DNA from: Linderina pennispora
Taxonomy: Eukaryota > Kickxellomycota > Kickxellomycetes > Kickxellales > Kickxellaceae
DNA: 64,000 nucleotides
Reading direction: 5' to 3'
NCBI RefSeq assembly: GCF_002104995.1
Contig: NW_024468250.1
Span: 1,488,001-1,552,000 of the forward strand
Of this stretch, positions 8,919 through 18,644 are shown in pieces (within the stretch, counting starts at the first letter, position 1; every line of letters begins with the position of its first letter). The translations under genes were made by a program, and so were the position numbers. Under the pieces are notes generated by a model. That model saw only the letters and a list, made by a program, of their open reading frames with translations, had not been told where the DNA came from and made no database searches.

Positions 8919-11768
8919 CTACTCATTGTCGGCGGCATCGACTAACGGAGAGACAAAGGAGAAGCCTGAGAATGCAACATCGCTGGTGGAATCAGCCGAC
9001 TTTGCCATACCCTTGGTGTACTCGACCTTGTCATCCTGCCCCTGACTTGACGTGTCAAACATGCCATTAGCGGTCTGCTTTGTCTGCTGCGGGAACGCAG
9101 CAAGCTTCGACTGCATCTCAAGCTCAGCCTTGCGCTCAGCCTCGGCCGCCTCTGCCAGGATATCCACCTGGCCCTCGGCCAGAATCGACTCTGGGATCGG
9201 CTCGTTGCGGAACTCGGGGTCAATGTTGCTCAGGTCAAAGATCGAGCTGACGTTCGGCATGAACGGCGGCGCGTACTCTTGGCGGTAGATCTTGCCCCAG
9301 TCGATGCCATAGAAGAATGCATGGCGCTTGACGTTCTCAGTGCCAAACACGCCGGCTCCCAGGCGCTTCTTCGGATCGCGCTCGAGGATCCTGTAAATAA
9401 AATCCTGTGCGAGCCGCCCGATGCTTTCGCCGGGCACGCTGCCGCTACTTGAGCTGTATGTGCCATTGCCACGCAGAGGGGGCGGCAGAGATGTCGGGAA
9501 CCGCAGCGGCTCCTGCAGGATCCGCCTGTACATGACGTTATTGTCCTGGTCGTAGTATGGCGGCAAACCAGTCAGCATTTCGTAGAGAACAGCGCCGAGG
9601 CAGTACCAGTCGACCTCCTTGCCGTAGCTCTGTCTCAGCAGAACCTCGGGTGCCAGGTACTCTGGCGTGCCGCAGAACGTGGCTGTCTTGCCACCTTCCT
9701 CCACCGAGTACAGCGCAGACCCCTCCGTGCGCCAGACGATCGGACCGACCTCCTTGGCCAGCCCAAAGTCGACGATACGCACATGCCCGCGCGCATCCAG
9801 CAGGCAGTTCTCGGGCTTCAGGTCGCGGTACACGACGTCCATGCCGTGGAGGTACGCCAGCGCCGAGGTGATCTCGGCAGCATAGAACCGGGCACGGTTC
9901 TCTGCGAAGCGCCGCTCGCGCTGCAGGTGGAAGAACAGCTCGCCGCCGTTGACGTAGTCGAGGCAAAAGTACAGTTTCTCCTTTGTCTGGAACGCACACT
10001 GCAGACCGACCAGGAACGGGTGCTGCACAGTGCGCTCCAGGACACGGCGCTCTGACATTACACGACGGATCTCGTTAGGACGGCCACGCAGCTTTGACTT
10101 GGAGATGACCTTGATGGCCATGACCTTGCCGGTGTCCTTGTAGCGGGCAAGCATGACCTTGCCGTAGCTGCCCTTGCCGATGACGCTGAGGAGATGGAAG
10201 TCGTCGAGGCCGACCTTCTTGGGCTTATCGACAGCCATCTTTACGTCCTGCTCGGCATTGGCGCTAGCAATAGTGCCCATCAATGTGTTGACATTGTCCG
10301 TCATCATGGCACCGGACAAGCGGCGCTCGCGGTGCACCTGCTCGGCCCCCTCAGCACGCGCAATGCCGCTGCTGGCTATCCGGGTAGCGACATCGGTCAG
10401 CGTGTCGTCTTGAGTCGTGTCCATCTCGATATCACTGCCATCGTATTGCGCATAGTCAGAATCAGTGGCATCGCTGTGTTCCGCCCACTGCATCGAGCCG
10501 ACCATATTCTGCGCTTGGAGACCGGCGTATGCAAGCTCGCGCGGGCCCAGCAGCTCGATGTTCCCGTCGGGCATCTGGGCAGTGCTAGGCACGCGGGTCT
10601 GGGCATCGTCGATGTATTGGATATTGCGGCGCAGGCCGTACTTTTTGCGCACAGCAGACTGCTCAGCACCTGGCCGCTTCTCGGCGCTCACATAGAGCTG
10701 CGGGTCAGAGGCCTTGCGTAGCAGCTGCGCTGCGTCGGCGTCGTTCATGAGAGTTGCAAACGGATGCTTTGGGTTGTCGATGCCCAGTGGCGGGTAATTG
10801 CCGGGCTGTGCGCTGTCCTGCTGCTCGGCGGGGCGCGACAGCGAGCCATTGGGGCTGGTTGGCGAGCTCATGTAGCTGTCCTTGAGTGTTGGCATCGAGA
10901 CCATGCGCTCGATCGACGACCGGCCGGTGTTTGTGCGGTTGGCCTTGATTGACCACTCGTCAGGCAGGGGCATGCGCTGCTGGGCAGCGCGCTGGGTGTC
11001 GTCGATAGATATATCGTGCAGAAACAGCTGCAGCTCCTCGCTCGGGCAGACGTCGGCGTCGCCGGTGACGCTGCGCAGGAAGGTGTTGAGCTTCTCGCGG
11101 CGCTGCATCACGACATCTGGCGATGCGCTGAGGCCAGGCAGCATGCGCTTCGGGAACAGGTCGCCCCAGACACCAGCCTTTTTTGGGAAGCGGCGGCGGA
11201 GAACCTGGAACAGCTCGTAGAATTCGCTGTAGCGACGCGCCACCCACCACTGGCCGGTGCGACCCGAGACCAGTATTTTATAGACCAGGTGCTTCTTCTT
11301 GCCCATGCGCAGGCCGCCGGACTGCTCACGCGTCTCAACGCTCGTGATGTAGGCGGCGAAGGCAGGGCCGCCCTCGGCCAGCGTCTGGTCGCCAGCGCCC
11401 ATGGACTCGAGCACCATGGTCGACGAGGCTGTGGTTGTGCTGGCGTTCGAGTTGAGCGACCCGCGGCTGTTTCCTGGCCGCAGGTGGTACTTGGAGAGCC
11501 ACGCGCCAAATGCGTTGCTGCCGCTGCCCTTGAGCGTCGCCTGGCTGCTGTTGCTGGTCAGCGACGCATTCGGGTCAGCCTCCAGGGATGCCCGCCCACC
11601 CATGATGGTGTCGGCTGGCTGCTGGCCATTTTTGCTGTAGTAGCCCGAGATCTGCTCTGTATGCAATTGGGACACTATACCGTCGATCTGCGGGTTTGTG
11701 TGCATCGCACCTTTGCTGAGTAGGTGCCGAAGCGCGGTAGGGATGCCATTTGCGTTGGTGTTGTCCAT
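8919..11768 (-). CDS. PX-domain AGC protein kinase, SGK3-like, copy A
   Basis: The ATG at 11768 gives 949 residues. The open frame extends further upstream, but this Met starts the stretch shared with the paralogue (TALRHLLSKG versus HTLRHLLSKG). A PX phosphoinositide-binding domain spans about 137-255, with the RRYSEF lipid-contact motif. A long low-complexity linker follows. The AGC kinase domain begins near residue 521 and has GKGSYGKV, AIKVISK, VYRDLKPENCLL, DFGLAKE and the T-loop TFCGTPEYLAPE. The C-terminal tail ends with the hydrophobic motif FSGFSF. Animal SGK3/CISK has the same PX-plus-AGC layout and acts on endosomes. The activation loop carries about 13 extra residues between DFG and the T-loop Thr. 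The intact frame makes this the reference for the broken paralogue at 21876-24929. Confidence 0.92.
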   Translation of the reverse strand: MDNTNANGIPTALRHLLSKGAMHTNPQIDGIVSQLHTEQISGYYSKNGQQPADTIMGGRASLEADPNASLTSNSSQATLKGSGSNAFGAWLSKYHLRPGNSRGSLNSNASTTTASSTMVLESMGAGDQTLAEGGPAFAAYITSVETREQSGGLRMGKKKHLVYKILVSGRTGQWWVARRYSEFYELFQVLRRRFPKKAGVWGDLFPKRMLPGLSASPDVVMQRREKLNTFLRSVTGDADVCPSEELQLFLHDISIDDTQRAAQQRMPLPDEWSIKANRTNTGRSSIERMVSMPTLKDSYMSSPTSPNGSLSRPAEQQDSAQPGNYPPLGIDNPKHPFATLMNDADAAQLLRKASDPQLYVSAEKRPGAEQSAVRKKYGLRRNIQYIDDAQTRVPSTAQMPDGNIELLGPRELAYAGLQAQNMVGSMQWAEHSDATDSDYAQYDGSDIEMDTTQDDTLTDVATRIASSGIARAEGAEQVHRERRLSGAMMTDNVNTLMGTIASANAEQDVKMAVDKPKKVGLDDFHLLSVIGKGSYGKVMLARYKDTGKVMAIKVISKSKLRGRPNEIRRVMSERRVLERTVQHPFLVGLQCAFQTKEKLYFCLDYVNGGELFFHLQRERRFAENRARFYAAEITSALAYLHGMDVVYRDLKPENCLLDARGHVRIVDFGLAKEVGPIVWRTEGSALYSVEEGGKTATFCGTPEYLAPEVLLRQSYGKEVDWYCLGAVLYEMLTGLPPYYDQDNNVMYRRILQEPLRFPTSLPPPLRGNGTYSSSSGSVPGESIGRLAQDFIYRILERDPKKRLGAGVFGTENVKRHAFFYGIDWGKIYRQEYAPPFMPNVSSIFDLSNIDPEFRNEPIPESILAEGQVDILAEAAEAERKAELEMQSKLAAFPQQTKQTANGMFDTSSQGQDDKVEYTKGMAKSADSTSDVAFSGFSFVSPLVDAADNE

Positions 11769-13986
11769 CGGGATTGGGCTTCTAATAATTATTGTTTGTT
11801 GGTAGCGGCAGTTAGTAATGTGCGGTTGGATAGAGGGACTCGTTGTTTCTGAAAGGCAATCGGATTCTCCTGCTTTGCGGCCGTTGAATACGAAGTAGCA
11901 GAGACGTACAGGAATCAATATAGTGGGGGATTTGCCTTCAGAAATTCGGGGGAGGAGATTGGAGGTTTGTGGTACGTGCGAGTGGTCAATATCCTTGGTA
12001 TGACAAAAAGAAAACAGAACAGAGGCACGGAATACAGGAGATGCTGGGCGTGTAAATGCAAATTGGTTGCTTGCTGCTGCAATAGTGCGCGCTGTGTGTG
12101 CGAGTAGGGAGGCTAGAAAATAAAGTTGGATGGCTGGGAGAGGCGGATCGGAAGGAGGGCGTGAATAAATGGGATGTCTTCCAGAGCGTGAAAGGGGTCG
12201 TAACAAATGGAGCACAGAGACTAAATATAGAGTGAGGGTGAGTGGTATCCCCCAAGAAGAAGAGAAAGAGAGGGTGAGTGGGCGAGCAGGGGAGGCCCGA
12301 ATGGATGAATGAAAAGGGCAGAAACGAAGAAAAGCCTACTGGAGAGAGTGCAAGACTCCTTTCTGCCATCTCCATAGACAAGGGAAATAGCAAATGCCCA
12401 ATGCGGAACAGGCAATGTGCTAGGGTGAGCAGGCTACGTATAGTATCCTGCATTTATACTATTCCTCTGCCGCGTATTTGCAACAAAAGATCCGAAGAAC
12501 AGCAGGCATGCATCGTTTGCCGAAGGACTCGCCGCAGGACCAAACGAGACAATACCCCATGGCAATGCCTCTCTAAGCCCCCCATCACACACGGGCAGTG
12601 TATGAGACCAGCTAGTGAAACAAGCAGCAAAAAAATAAAAAGACCGCTTGTGCGAGTCTGCTGTGTGGTCCCATCGCCGAGTGGCTTTTATTGGGTGCGG
12701 GCCATGAAAATGGCATGGGCGCGGGCGTGGCTGACTTTCAATTTGCTGCCTCGGACCGCGACGCCTGTTGTATCAGGCCATTTCGTATACTCCCGCGATT
12801 CCGGGCCGGAAAGCTGCGTCTGACACTGTACCTTTTTGCACAGAAGCTATCTGCGGATGTCTTGGTGGTGGTGGTGGTGGTGGTTGAGATTGAGGTTGAA
12901 ATTGAGGCTGTGATTGTGGTTGAAGCCGTGGAGTGAGAAGGGTCTAAGCGGAGTTTGAAGTCAGGCGGAAAAGAATTGTGAGACGGAGAGATTAACTCTG
13001 AAAGACAGTAGAATATAAGGCGAGGAATTGATGGGCGATGTAAATATGGTGGGCGATGAAGACAACAGGAGAGAGAAAGGGGACCACTGGCCGGACGAGA
13101 CAGGGTGTTAAAAAGGAGCACTGACGGGATTGACGAAGCAGAAATATCGCCACTATGTGGTATCGATGGTGGGGGAGAGCGACCCGCGGTTGATGCCCGA
13201 GCGCTCAGGCAGGAAGCCCGGCTCTAAGTGTAAACAACTTTGGTGGGCATGTAAGAAATAATCATCCGCTGCAGCGCGGGCCTGGCGAATAGAAACTTGC
13301 ATATCCAATGTGTTTGGGATCGCCCACAGAAAAAACAGCGGGAGAAATCGTCAAGCTTGTGTGCCCAGCGGCGACGCTAGGCTGCCGGGGCTGGCTGCCA
13401 GAAATAGAAATTTTCCAGCGCGTTTGCCCAAGGCTGAGATAAAAATTTTTGATGGCGACAGGTTGCAGGTGGTATGATTTTTCTCGCTTCTTGAACACTG
13501 GGCCTGAGAGATCATCATGCAGCGGCGCATACGGTGTGGCGACAAACCGGTACTGCGTCTCGTCCGCATTGTTCTTGCGCCTGCACCGCCGCATGCCAGC
13601 ACCATCAATCGGCCACGGACCAGCACAGGGCGGGCTTGGACTTGCTCGAGGTGCATATGGTTTGTGTTCCGTACGTACGTGTGTTCATCTGGATGCAGTC
13701 CATTAGGAGCGCGCAAGAACAACAACAACAAAAGCAATCATAACAGCCTGCACCGCCCGCGGCGTGACCACATTGCGCGCCGGGTGATCTTTGGCGCCCG
13801 AGCCGCTCAGCAGGCGAATCCATGTGGATTTCACTACAGGCCATTTATCGCAACTAAAAAAAGACAGCTGGCAGGTGCAAAAATAGCCACAGCTACAGCT
13901 GCGGGCCGTGTTGAAATCCTGTGCTTCCTTAAGGCAAGAATGCACGGAAATGTAAACAAACGCAATATGTTGAGTAGAAATGACGC
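11769..13986. other. 2.2-kb gene-free region upstream of kinase A
   Basis: No coding-like ORF is visible. It contains long GA/CT-asymmetric stretches (12.2-12.35 and 12.95-13.1 kb) and a GGT microsatellite. It should hold the kinase A promoter and leader and the 3' UTR of CLPTM1. Confidence 0.45.
12864..12884 (+). repeat. (GGT)7 microsatellite
   Basis: Seven perfect GGT units are followed by a degraded run of TTGAGA/TTGAAA-like units to about 12930. It lies between genes, upstream of kinase A. Confidence 0.85.
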
Positions 13987-16062
13987 TCACTTGTCCTTCT
14001 TGGGCTCAGCAGCATCGCTCTCCAGGGCGTCTGTCTTGATCTCCGCCTGGGTTTCTTTGCCGACCTGCCCGTATTCATTAGCACGCGAGTGGTCAACTCG
14101 GTAGATCCAGCGCTGGTACAGGTAAACAACAAACACAACATCGTCGCGCAGCGTCGCTAGGCGGTGCAGCCACGGCATCTTCATGACCCAGCTAAACAGA
14201 TCATCAATGAACGTCGACAGGGCCTTGTAGGCAAAGGTGCGCCACGGCATGTGCGCGACGGACTTTAGTCGGTAGTTGATGTACAGCTGCGGGATCATCA
14301 TCATGAACCCAAACGTGTACACATACCCAACCAGCACCGACAGCACAAACGAGTACCACGACCTTTGCTCCTGCGTGAACAGCGAGTAGATCGCGTACAC
14401 AAGCAGTAGCGGATAGGCCACGTAACTTAGATACTTGTATGCGATTTGGTCGTACTCGCGCGTGCTGCTCTCCTCCTCGGTCATCGCCTCGTACGCCTTA
14501 ACGGTTACCGCATACCCGCCGATGCGCACCAGCTCCCTGCGAGTTTCCTTGGCCTGGGCGCGACGCCGAACCTCCGACTCGGAGTCATAAGTGCCAACCG
14601 GGACTGCCTGCAGGTCGACGGCACGGACGACCTTCCAGCCCTCGATTACCACACTGACAGTGTTGCTGATCAGGATCATGTAGCTGGTGTTGCCGCGGTT
14701 GTCAAACAGATACAGCAGAATGACTGCCTCGAATGCCACATTCATCAGCATGGTGCGGATGCTGACGCCCACCGTGTCCTGCTTCTTGCGCCAGAACTGC
14801 ACGTCGTTTTTGAATGCCAAAAAGTCGAACAGCGAGTGCAGCAGCGTGACAATGAAGGTGATGGCCAGGAGCACCGGGTTGGTGTCGGCCAACATGCGCT
14901 TCATCTCATCCATGCCCGATGATCCCAGATCCTCTCCAAACAGGCCCTGCTCCTGCTGCTTGGCCGAGTGGTCCATGCTGCAGAAGACCCGGAACTTCCA
15001 TAGCGACAGACTGCTGACTTGCACATGCAGAGGCAGGGCACTGGTGGTCTCATTGATCAGCGACATGTGCGACTGCAAGCGCCAGAAATCGTTGACGAAG
15101 AATATCGGCTTCATATATGTCAGGTGAGACTGCGGGTCCTTGCCGCGGACATCTGCCAGCTTGATCCACTTGTGCACCACCGGGGGCTCGCTTGAATACG
15201 GATACAGCTCCATGCCCGAGTCGACAATCGCCAGTGTCAAGTTCGGGTACCAGTAGCTGACCAGCTTGCCGTCCATCTCCGATTCGCGTGCCTCGCGCAA
15301 AGCGCGCTGCTGGTCGCGGGCAGAAATCTCCTCGGCTGTCAGTTCCACTCCGCTGCCCTTGTGTGGAAACTCGACAAGCTTCTTGACGTGGTCTGGCTTG
15401 CGATACCTTACGTAGTAAGTGAGCGGCCATGTTACCACTGCTACGTTGTCAGCGTCGTAGTTGTCCTCCTTTGGGTGTTTGCCGTAGCCATTCCGCGTAA
15501 ACACTGCGTGCGCATACAGCGTGCCATTGTTTTGCACGCTTGCCGATGCCGCCAGCTCCAGATCAGCCTGGTAGCTGATGCCGGTGTCGCCATACAGGAT
15601 GTCTTTGACCTCCCACGCAGGCGACTGCTGCTCGATCGTGGCATTACTGCACGCGGCGTCTTCGTTGACATACAGCGCCAGCGACATACGGTCACCGTAC
15701 CGCCAGTAGGGCACCAGGGCTGGCGTTACCGTCATGTTGGCGAACTGATCGACCGCTGGTTCTGTGGTGTTTTGGGCCGCTTCTGTGCTTGAGTCGCCAC
15801 CGATGTTCAGCAGCCCGCCGCCAAGTAGCATCGACACAAAGTTGAACAAGACCATTACGATGGCCAGTGTCTTCAAGAACTCGTACACTGTGTCCCAGAG
15901 CGACTCTTGCTGCTGCTGCCGTTGCTGCCTGCGTGGCTGCTGGCTGCCGGTTGCAGTGGCCGGTGCAGCCGACTCTGCGTCCTTGCTACCCTCCGAAGCA
16001 GCCTCTGCAGCAACCGTCCCTCTCTTCCGCAACTCTGATTTCAGCGCCTTGTCATCCACCAT
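13987..16062 (-). CDS. CLPTM1: CLPTM1 family multipass membrane protein
   Basis: The 691-residue protein starts at the ATG at 16062; the frame continues upstream only through a TTG. Residues ~5-60 are charged and Gln-rich. A first transmembrane helix (about 70-90, LAIVMVLFNFVSMLLGGG) is followed by a large lumenal domain and then a cluster of helices. Family features include the long W-rich lumenal region (ALVPYWRYGDRM, SYWYPNLTLAIVDS), FKNDVQFWRKK, and YRLKSVAHMPWRTFAYKALSTF near the C-terminus. CLPTM1 relatives reside in the ER or Golgi, and human CLPTM1L scrambles glucosaminyl-phosphatidylinositol for GPI synthesis. That function is only inferred here. The gene is divergent from NECAP across 245 bases and is intact. 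Confidence 0.92.
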   Translation of the reverse strand: MVDDKALKSELRKRGTVAAEAASEGSKDAESAAPATATGSQQPRRQQRQQQQESLWDTVYEFLKTLAIVMVLFNFVSMLLGGGLLNIGGDSSTEAAQNTTEPAVDQFANMTVTPALVPYWRYGDRMSLALYVNEDAACSNATIEQQSPAWEVKDILYGDTGISYQADLELAASASVQNNGTLYAHAVFTRNGYGKHPKEDNYDADNVAVVTWPLTYYVRYRKPDHVKKLVEFPHKGSGVELTAEEISARDQQRALREARESEMDGKLVSYWYPNLTLAIVDSGMELYPYSSEPPVVHKWIKLADVRGKDPQSHLTYMKPIFFVNDFWRLQSHMSLINETTSALPLHVQVSSLSLWKFRVFCSMDHSAKQQEQGLFGEDLGSSGMDEMKRMLADTNPVLLAITFIVTLLHSLFDFLAFKNDVQFWRKKQDTVGVSIRTMLMNVAFEAVILLYLFDNRGNTSYMILISNTVSVVIEGWKVVRAVDLQAVPVGTYDSESEVRRRAQAKETRRELVRIGGYAVTVKAYEAMTEEESSTREYDQIAYKYLSYVAYPLLLVYAIYSLFTQEQRSWYSFVLSVLVGYVYTFGFMMMIPQLYINYRLKSVAHMPWRTFAYKALSTFIDDLFSWVMKMPWLHRLATLRDDVVFVVYLYQRWIYRVDHSRANEYGQVGKETQAEIKTDALESDAAEPKKDK

Positions 16063-16307
16063 TTTTTGCAAAAAAAAAAACTTATATAATGTCTAAACAA
16101 GAGCTGAGCTGAAGAGGATAGCTGAGGAGGTCGTGAAACGTTGTTGCCTAAAGCTTCCTGTGCTGCTGAGCAGCGCCAAAAGCGCTGGCTCTACGATCGC
16201 CGGTAAACCTGCTAAACTGCTTTCCTCTCTTTGCATTCCCTTTCTTTCTGAATTTCAGCAAACTTGCCATAAAGTATAACTTCTTTTTTTTTTTTTTCCT
16301 AAGCAGA
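16063..16307. promoter_or_regulatory. Shared divergent promoter of CLPTM1 and NECAP
   Basis: Two head-to-head start codons are separated by 245 bases. An A-tract (16069-16080) lies next to the CLPTM1 start. A long T-tract followed by CCTAAGCAG lies next to the NECAP start and looks like a splice acceptor, suggesting a 5'-UTR intron in NECAP. Confidence 0.5.
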
Positions 16308-16916
16308 ATGAGCGAGTTTGAGTCTCTTCTGTTCCTCTCCAAGGAGGTGTTCGTGTATCAGATCCCGCCGCGGCAGGCCAACGCCGGATACCGTGCGACA
16401 GAATGGGACGTAGATAATCCGATATTCAAGGCCCGACTGCGCGTGCTGCTGGCCGGCGAGGAAAAGTGCGTGGTGCGGCTCGAGGACAAGAGCACAGGCG
16501 AGCTGTTTGCTGCCTGCCCCGTCGACCCCAAGGGTCTGGCCGTTGAGCAGGTGCTGGACTCGAGCCGGTACTTTGTGCTGCGTGTGCAGGACGAGGCCAC
16601 CGGCAGCAAAATGTACATTGGGATTGGATTCCTCGACCGCTCTGAGGCATTCGACTTCAACGTTGCTCTGGAGGACTTCCGCCGATCGCTGGTCCCCGCT
16701 GAGACTGGCGGCTCTGGGAATGCCAGCGGTGCCACTGCGCTGGCCGCTGAGCCGAAGCTGGACTTTTCGCTCAAGCCCGACCAGAAGATCACTGTCAAGA
16801 TGGCTGGATTCAAGAAGAAGAAACCTGCAGCGTCCGGACAGACTCCGGCGGCAGCGTCGTCGGACAACCCATTCTTCATTCCGCCGCCACCACCGCCGGC
16901 GGGTGGCCGTCGATAG
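16308..16916 (+). CDS. NECAP: NECAP, clathrin adaptor-associated endocytic protein
   Basis: This is a 202-residue protein. The N-terminal ~130 residues form the PH-like NECAP domain (LFLSKEVFVYQIPPR, YRATEWDV, FVLRVQDEATG, YIGIGFLDRSEAFDFN). Such proteins bind AP-1/AP-2 and help assemble clathrin coats. The C-terminal tail has SLKPDQKITVKMAGF, a lysine cluster, a DNPF (NPF-type) motif and a polyproline run ending GGRR. NPF motifs bind EH-domain proteins, so the tail may recruit partners. The start is the Met at the head of the conserved MSEFESLLF. A likely splice acceptor ends one base upstream of the ATG. The gene is intact. Confidence 0.95.
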   Translation: MSEFESLLFLSKEVFVYQIPPRQANAGYRATEWDVDNPIFKARLRVLLAGEEKCVVRLEDKSTGELFAACPVDPKGLAVEQVLDSSRYFVLRVQDEATGSKMYIGIGFLDRSEAFDFNVALEDFRRSLVPAETGGSGNASGATALAAEPKLDFSLKPDQKITVKMAGFKKKKPAASGQTPAAASSDNPFFIPPPPPPAGGRR

Positions 16917-17078
16917 ACAACCCCCTCCTCTGCCTCTTACGACGCCTAGCGGCCTGATCTTGCAAAAAAAAAAATACAATACTTGCTAGCACCTCTAGGC
17001 TGACGTGCTGTGTAGGCGAAAGGTTCAAATGTATATGTAAATTGATAGAAAATTAGTGTACATGGCTATAGGGAATGC

Positions 17079-18461
17079 TTAGTTGTTCTTGTCCTCGCGG
17101 ATGTGCTCCTGCAGGGTCTCAATAGCACCCTTGGCACCGAGTACGCATACGTAGATGCCAAGACCCATGATGCAGACGCCGACAATGAGCTGGTACCAGG
17201 TCACGCGGCTCCAGCCGAGCAGCTTCAGGTAGCAGGCAACAGGCACGATGAACAGCAGAATCGACGTGCTGAATGCACCGACCAGCGAGATGATATCGCC
17301 AAAGTACGGGATCACGATGGCAATGGCGGTCATGATGCCAAAGAAGATTGTGCGGAAGATGAACCGGCCAATGAACTCCTTGACACGGCCAAGCTTCTCC
17401 TTGGTGACACCCAGGGCAAGCTCGAGCTCAAGCGACAGCGATGCTGTCATGACCGGCGCGGCAAAGATTACATGCATGGCAATCAGGATCTGGGCAGCCT
17501 TGGTGGCAGCGTTGTGCGGCAGGTTGTCGAGCACGGGCGAGACGACCTGGTCGCCGAACGCCCAGTAGCCGACTGTGGCGATAAAGACGTATGTGCCCGT
17601 CACGACCGTCATGGCCGAGCCAAGAACGCGGCTCCACATGTTCGGATTCTTCATGCTAGCCTCAACACCAGGCATCACAACCACGGCACAGAACGAGAAC
17701 GAGATACTGGTCAGAGCCAGGGGAACCCCGCTGCCGATGGCCGACTGATGCGTGGCCTTGTGGTGCTCGAACGGGACGTTGCCGTCTCCCTTGTACGGAT
17801 ACATGAACGACTGGATAATGGCGATGAGGATGGTGATGATGCTGGTGGCAAAGCCCAGCAGCGAGAGGATGGCGGCTTCCGACATCTGCTTCAGGGAGAT
17901 CGTGGCCAGCCACATGACCAGAGCGCAGATAACCATCCAGGTAGTCTTGCCGATGTCGTGGCCGTCGGCCATGGCAATGGTGTGGAAGCTGGTGCCCGAC
18001 AGGATGATGTAGTCGCCGACAATACCGATTACGTAGACGGCATGGAAAAAGTAGATGATGAGACGTCCGGGGAGGCCGAAGGCTGCCTGGCCGATCTGGT
18101 TAAAGTTGCGCACCTTGTTGCCGCTCATCAGGTACAGCGACTTGATGACGAGCATGCCCGTGTATGTGCCAATGATGCCCGACATGATCACGAGCAGCAG
18201 TCCGATCCAGCCAGACTGCTTAAGAGTCAGCGGCAGCTGCAGACTGCCCGATCCGATGATGACACAGCAGATGGTCGCAAATGCGCCAAAGGCCGAGCCT
18301 TTGCGCTCGGCCTGGCCCTCGGTGCGCTTGGGCACAGTGCTGAGATCCGAGTTGCTGTCGCTGGCCCCAACAGCGCCGGCGCCCTTGTCGTCGCCAAAGG
18401 AGAGGTTCCAGCCACCGTTCTCATTTGAGGAGCCTGCTGTCTTGAAGCGGGGAAGATGCAT
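17079..18461 (-). CDS. Amino-acid/auxin permease family transporter, vacuolar AVT-like
   Basis: The 460-residue protein has a ~55-residue hydrophilic N-terminus followed by about 11 transmembrane helices. TM1 carries the family pattern with a broken helix (VIIGSGSLQLPLTLKQSG). Other family landmarks are GQAAFGLPGR, SFSFCAVVVMPGVEASMKNP and VTGTYVFIATVGYWAFG. Members of PF01490 include yeast AVT proteins, which move amino acids across the vacuolar membrane, and animal SLC36/38. Direction and substrate are not evident. It is a complete intronless frame that converges with NECAP across 162 bases. A TATATAA lies about 180 bases upstream. Confidence 0.92.
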   Translation of the reverse strand: MHLPRFKTAGSSNENGGWNLSFGDDKGAGAVGASDSNSDLSTVPKRTEGQAERKGSAFGAFATICCVIIGSGSLQLPLTLKQSGWIGLLLVIMSGIIGTYTGMLVIKSLYLMSGNKVRNFNQIGQAAFGLPGRLIIYFFHAVYVIGIVGDYIILSGTSFHTIAMADGHDIGKTTWMVICALVMWLATISLKQMSEAAILSLLGFATSIITILIAIIQSFMYPYKGDGNVPFEHHKATHQSAIGSGVPLALTSISFSFCAVVVMPGVEASMKNPNMWSRVLGSAMTVVTGTYVFIATVGYWAFGDQVVSPVLDNLPHNAATKAAQILIAMHVIFAAPVMTASLSLELELALGVTKEKLGRVKEFIGRFIFRTIFFGIMTAIAIVIPYFGDIISLVGAFSTSILLFIVPVACYLKLLGWSRVTWYQLIVGVCIMGLGIYVCVLGAKGAIETLQEHIREDKNN

Positions 18462-18637
18462 TATTTAACCAGCGTGTTCGAGAGTGGATGCAATACTGTA
18501 TACCCGCGTGAGCAAAATTAATAGTGTACGAGAAATGCGCGGATGAAATAGCACGGATAGCACGAGGAATTCTAGTTGTAGTTGCCGGAGTAGAACTGCT
18601 GTCGCTTTGCATTGCTGACCAGGCCGCAGACGCCTCG

Positions 18638-18644
18638 TTATATA
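18638..18644 (-). promoter_or_regulatory. TATA-like box of amino-acid transporter
   Basis: TATATAA reads on the minus strand, 177-183 bases upstream of the transporter ATG. It is consistent with TATA positions elsewhere in this window, though further from the start codon. Confidence 0.35.

Noticed and set aside
11016-11723. 235-codon frame antisense to the kinase A PX domain
   Set aside because: Same cause; the PX-AGC protein on the other strand explains the openness.
13351-14104. Overlapping frames between kinase A and CLPTM1
   Set aside because: Low-complexity composition and no conserved motif; the interval is better read as spacer and 3' UTR.
17103-18428. 441-codon open frame antisense to the amino-acid transporter
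   Set aside because: It mirrors the transporter codons; GC-biased third positions keep the antisense frame open. It has no hydrophobic or domain pattern.
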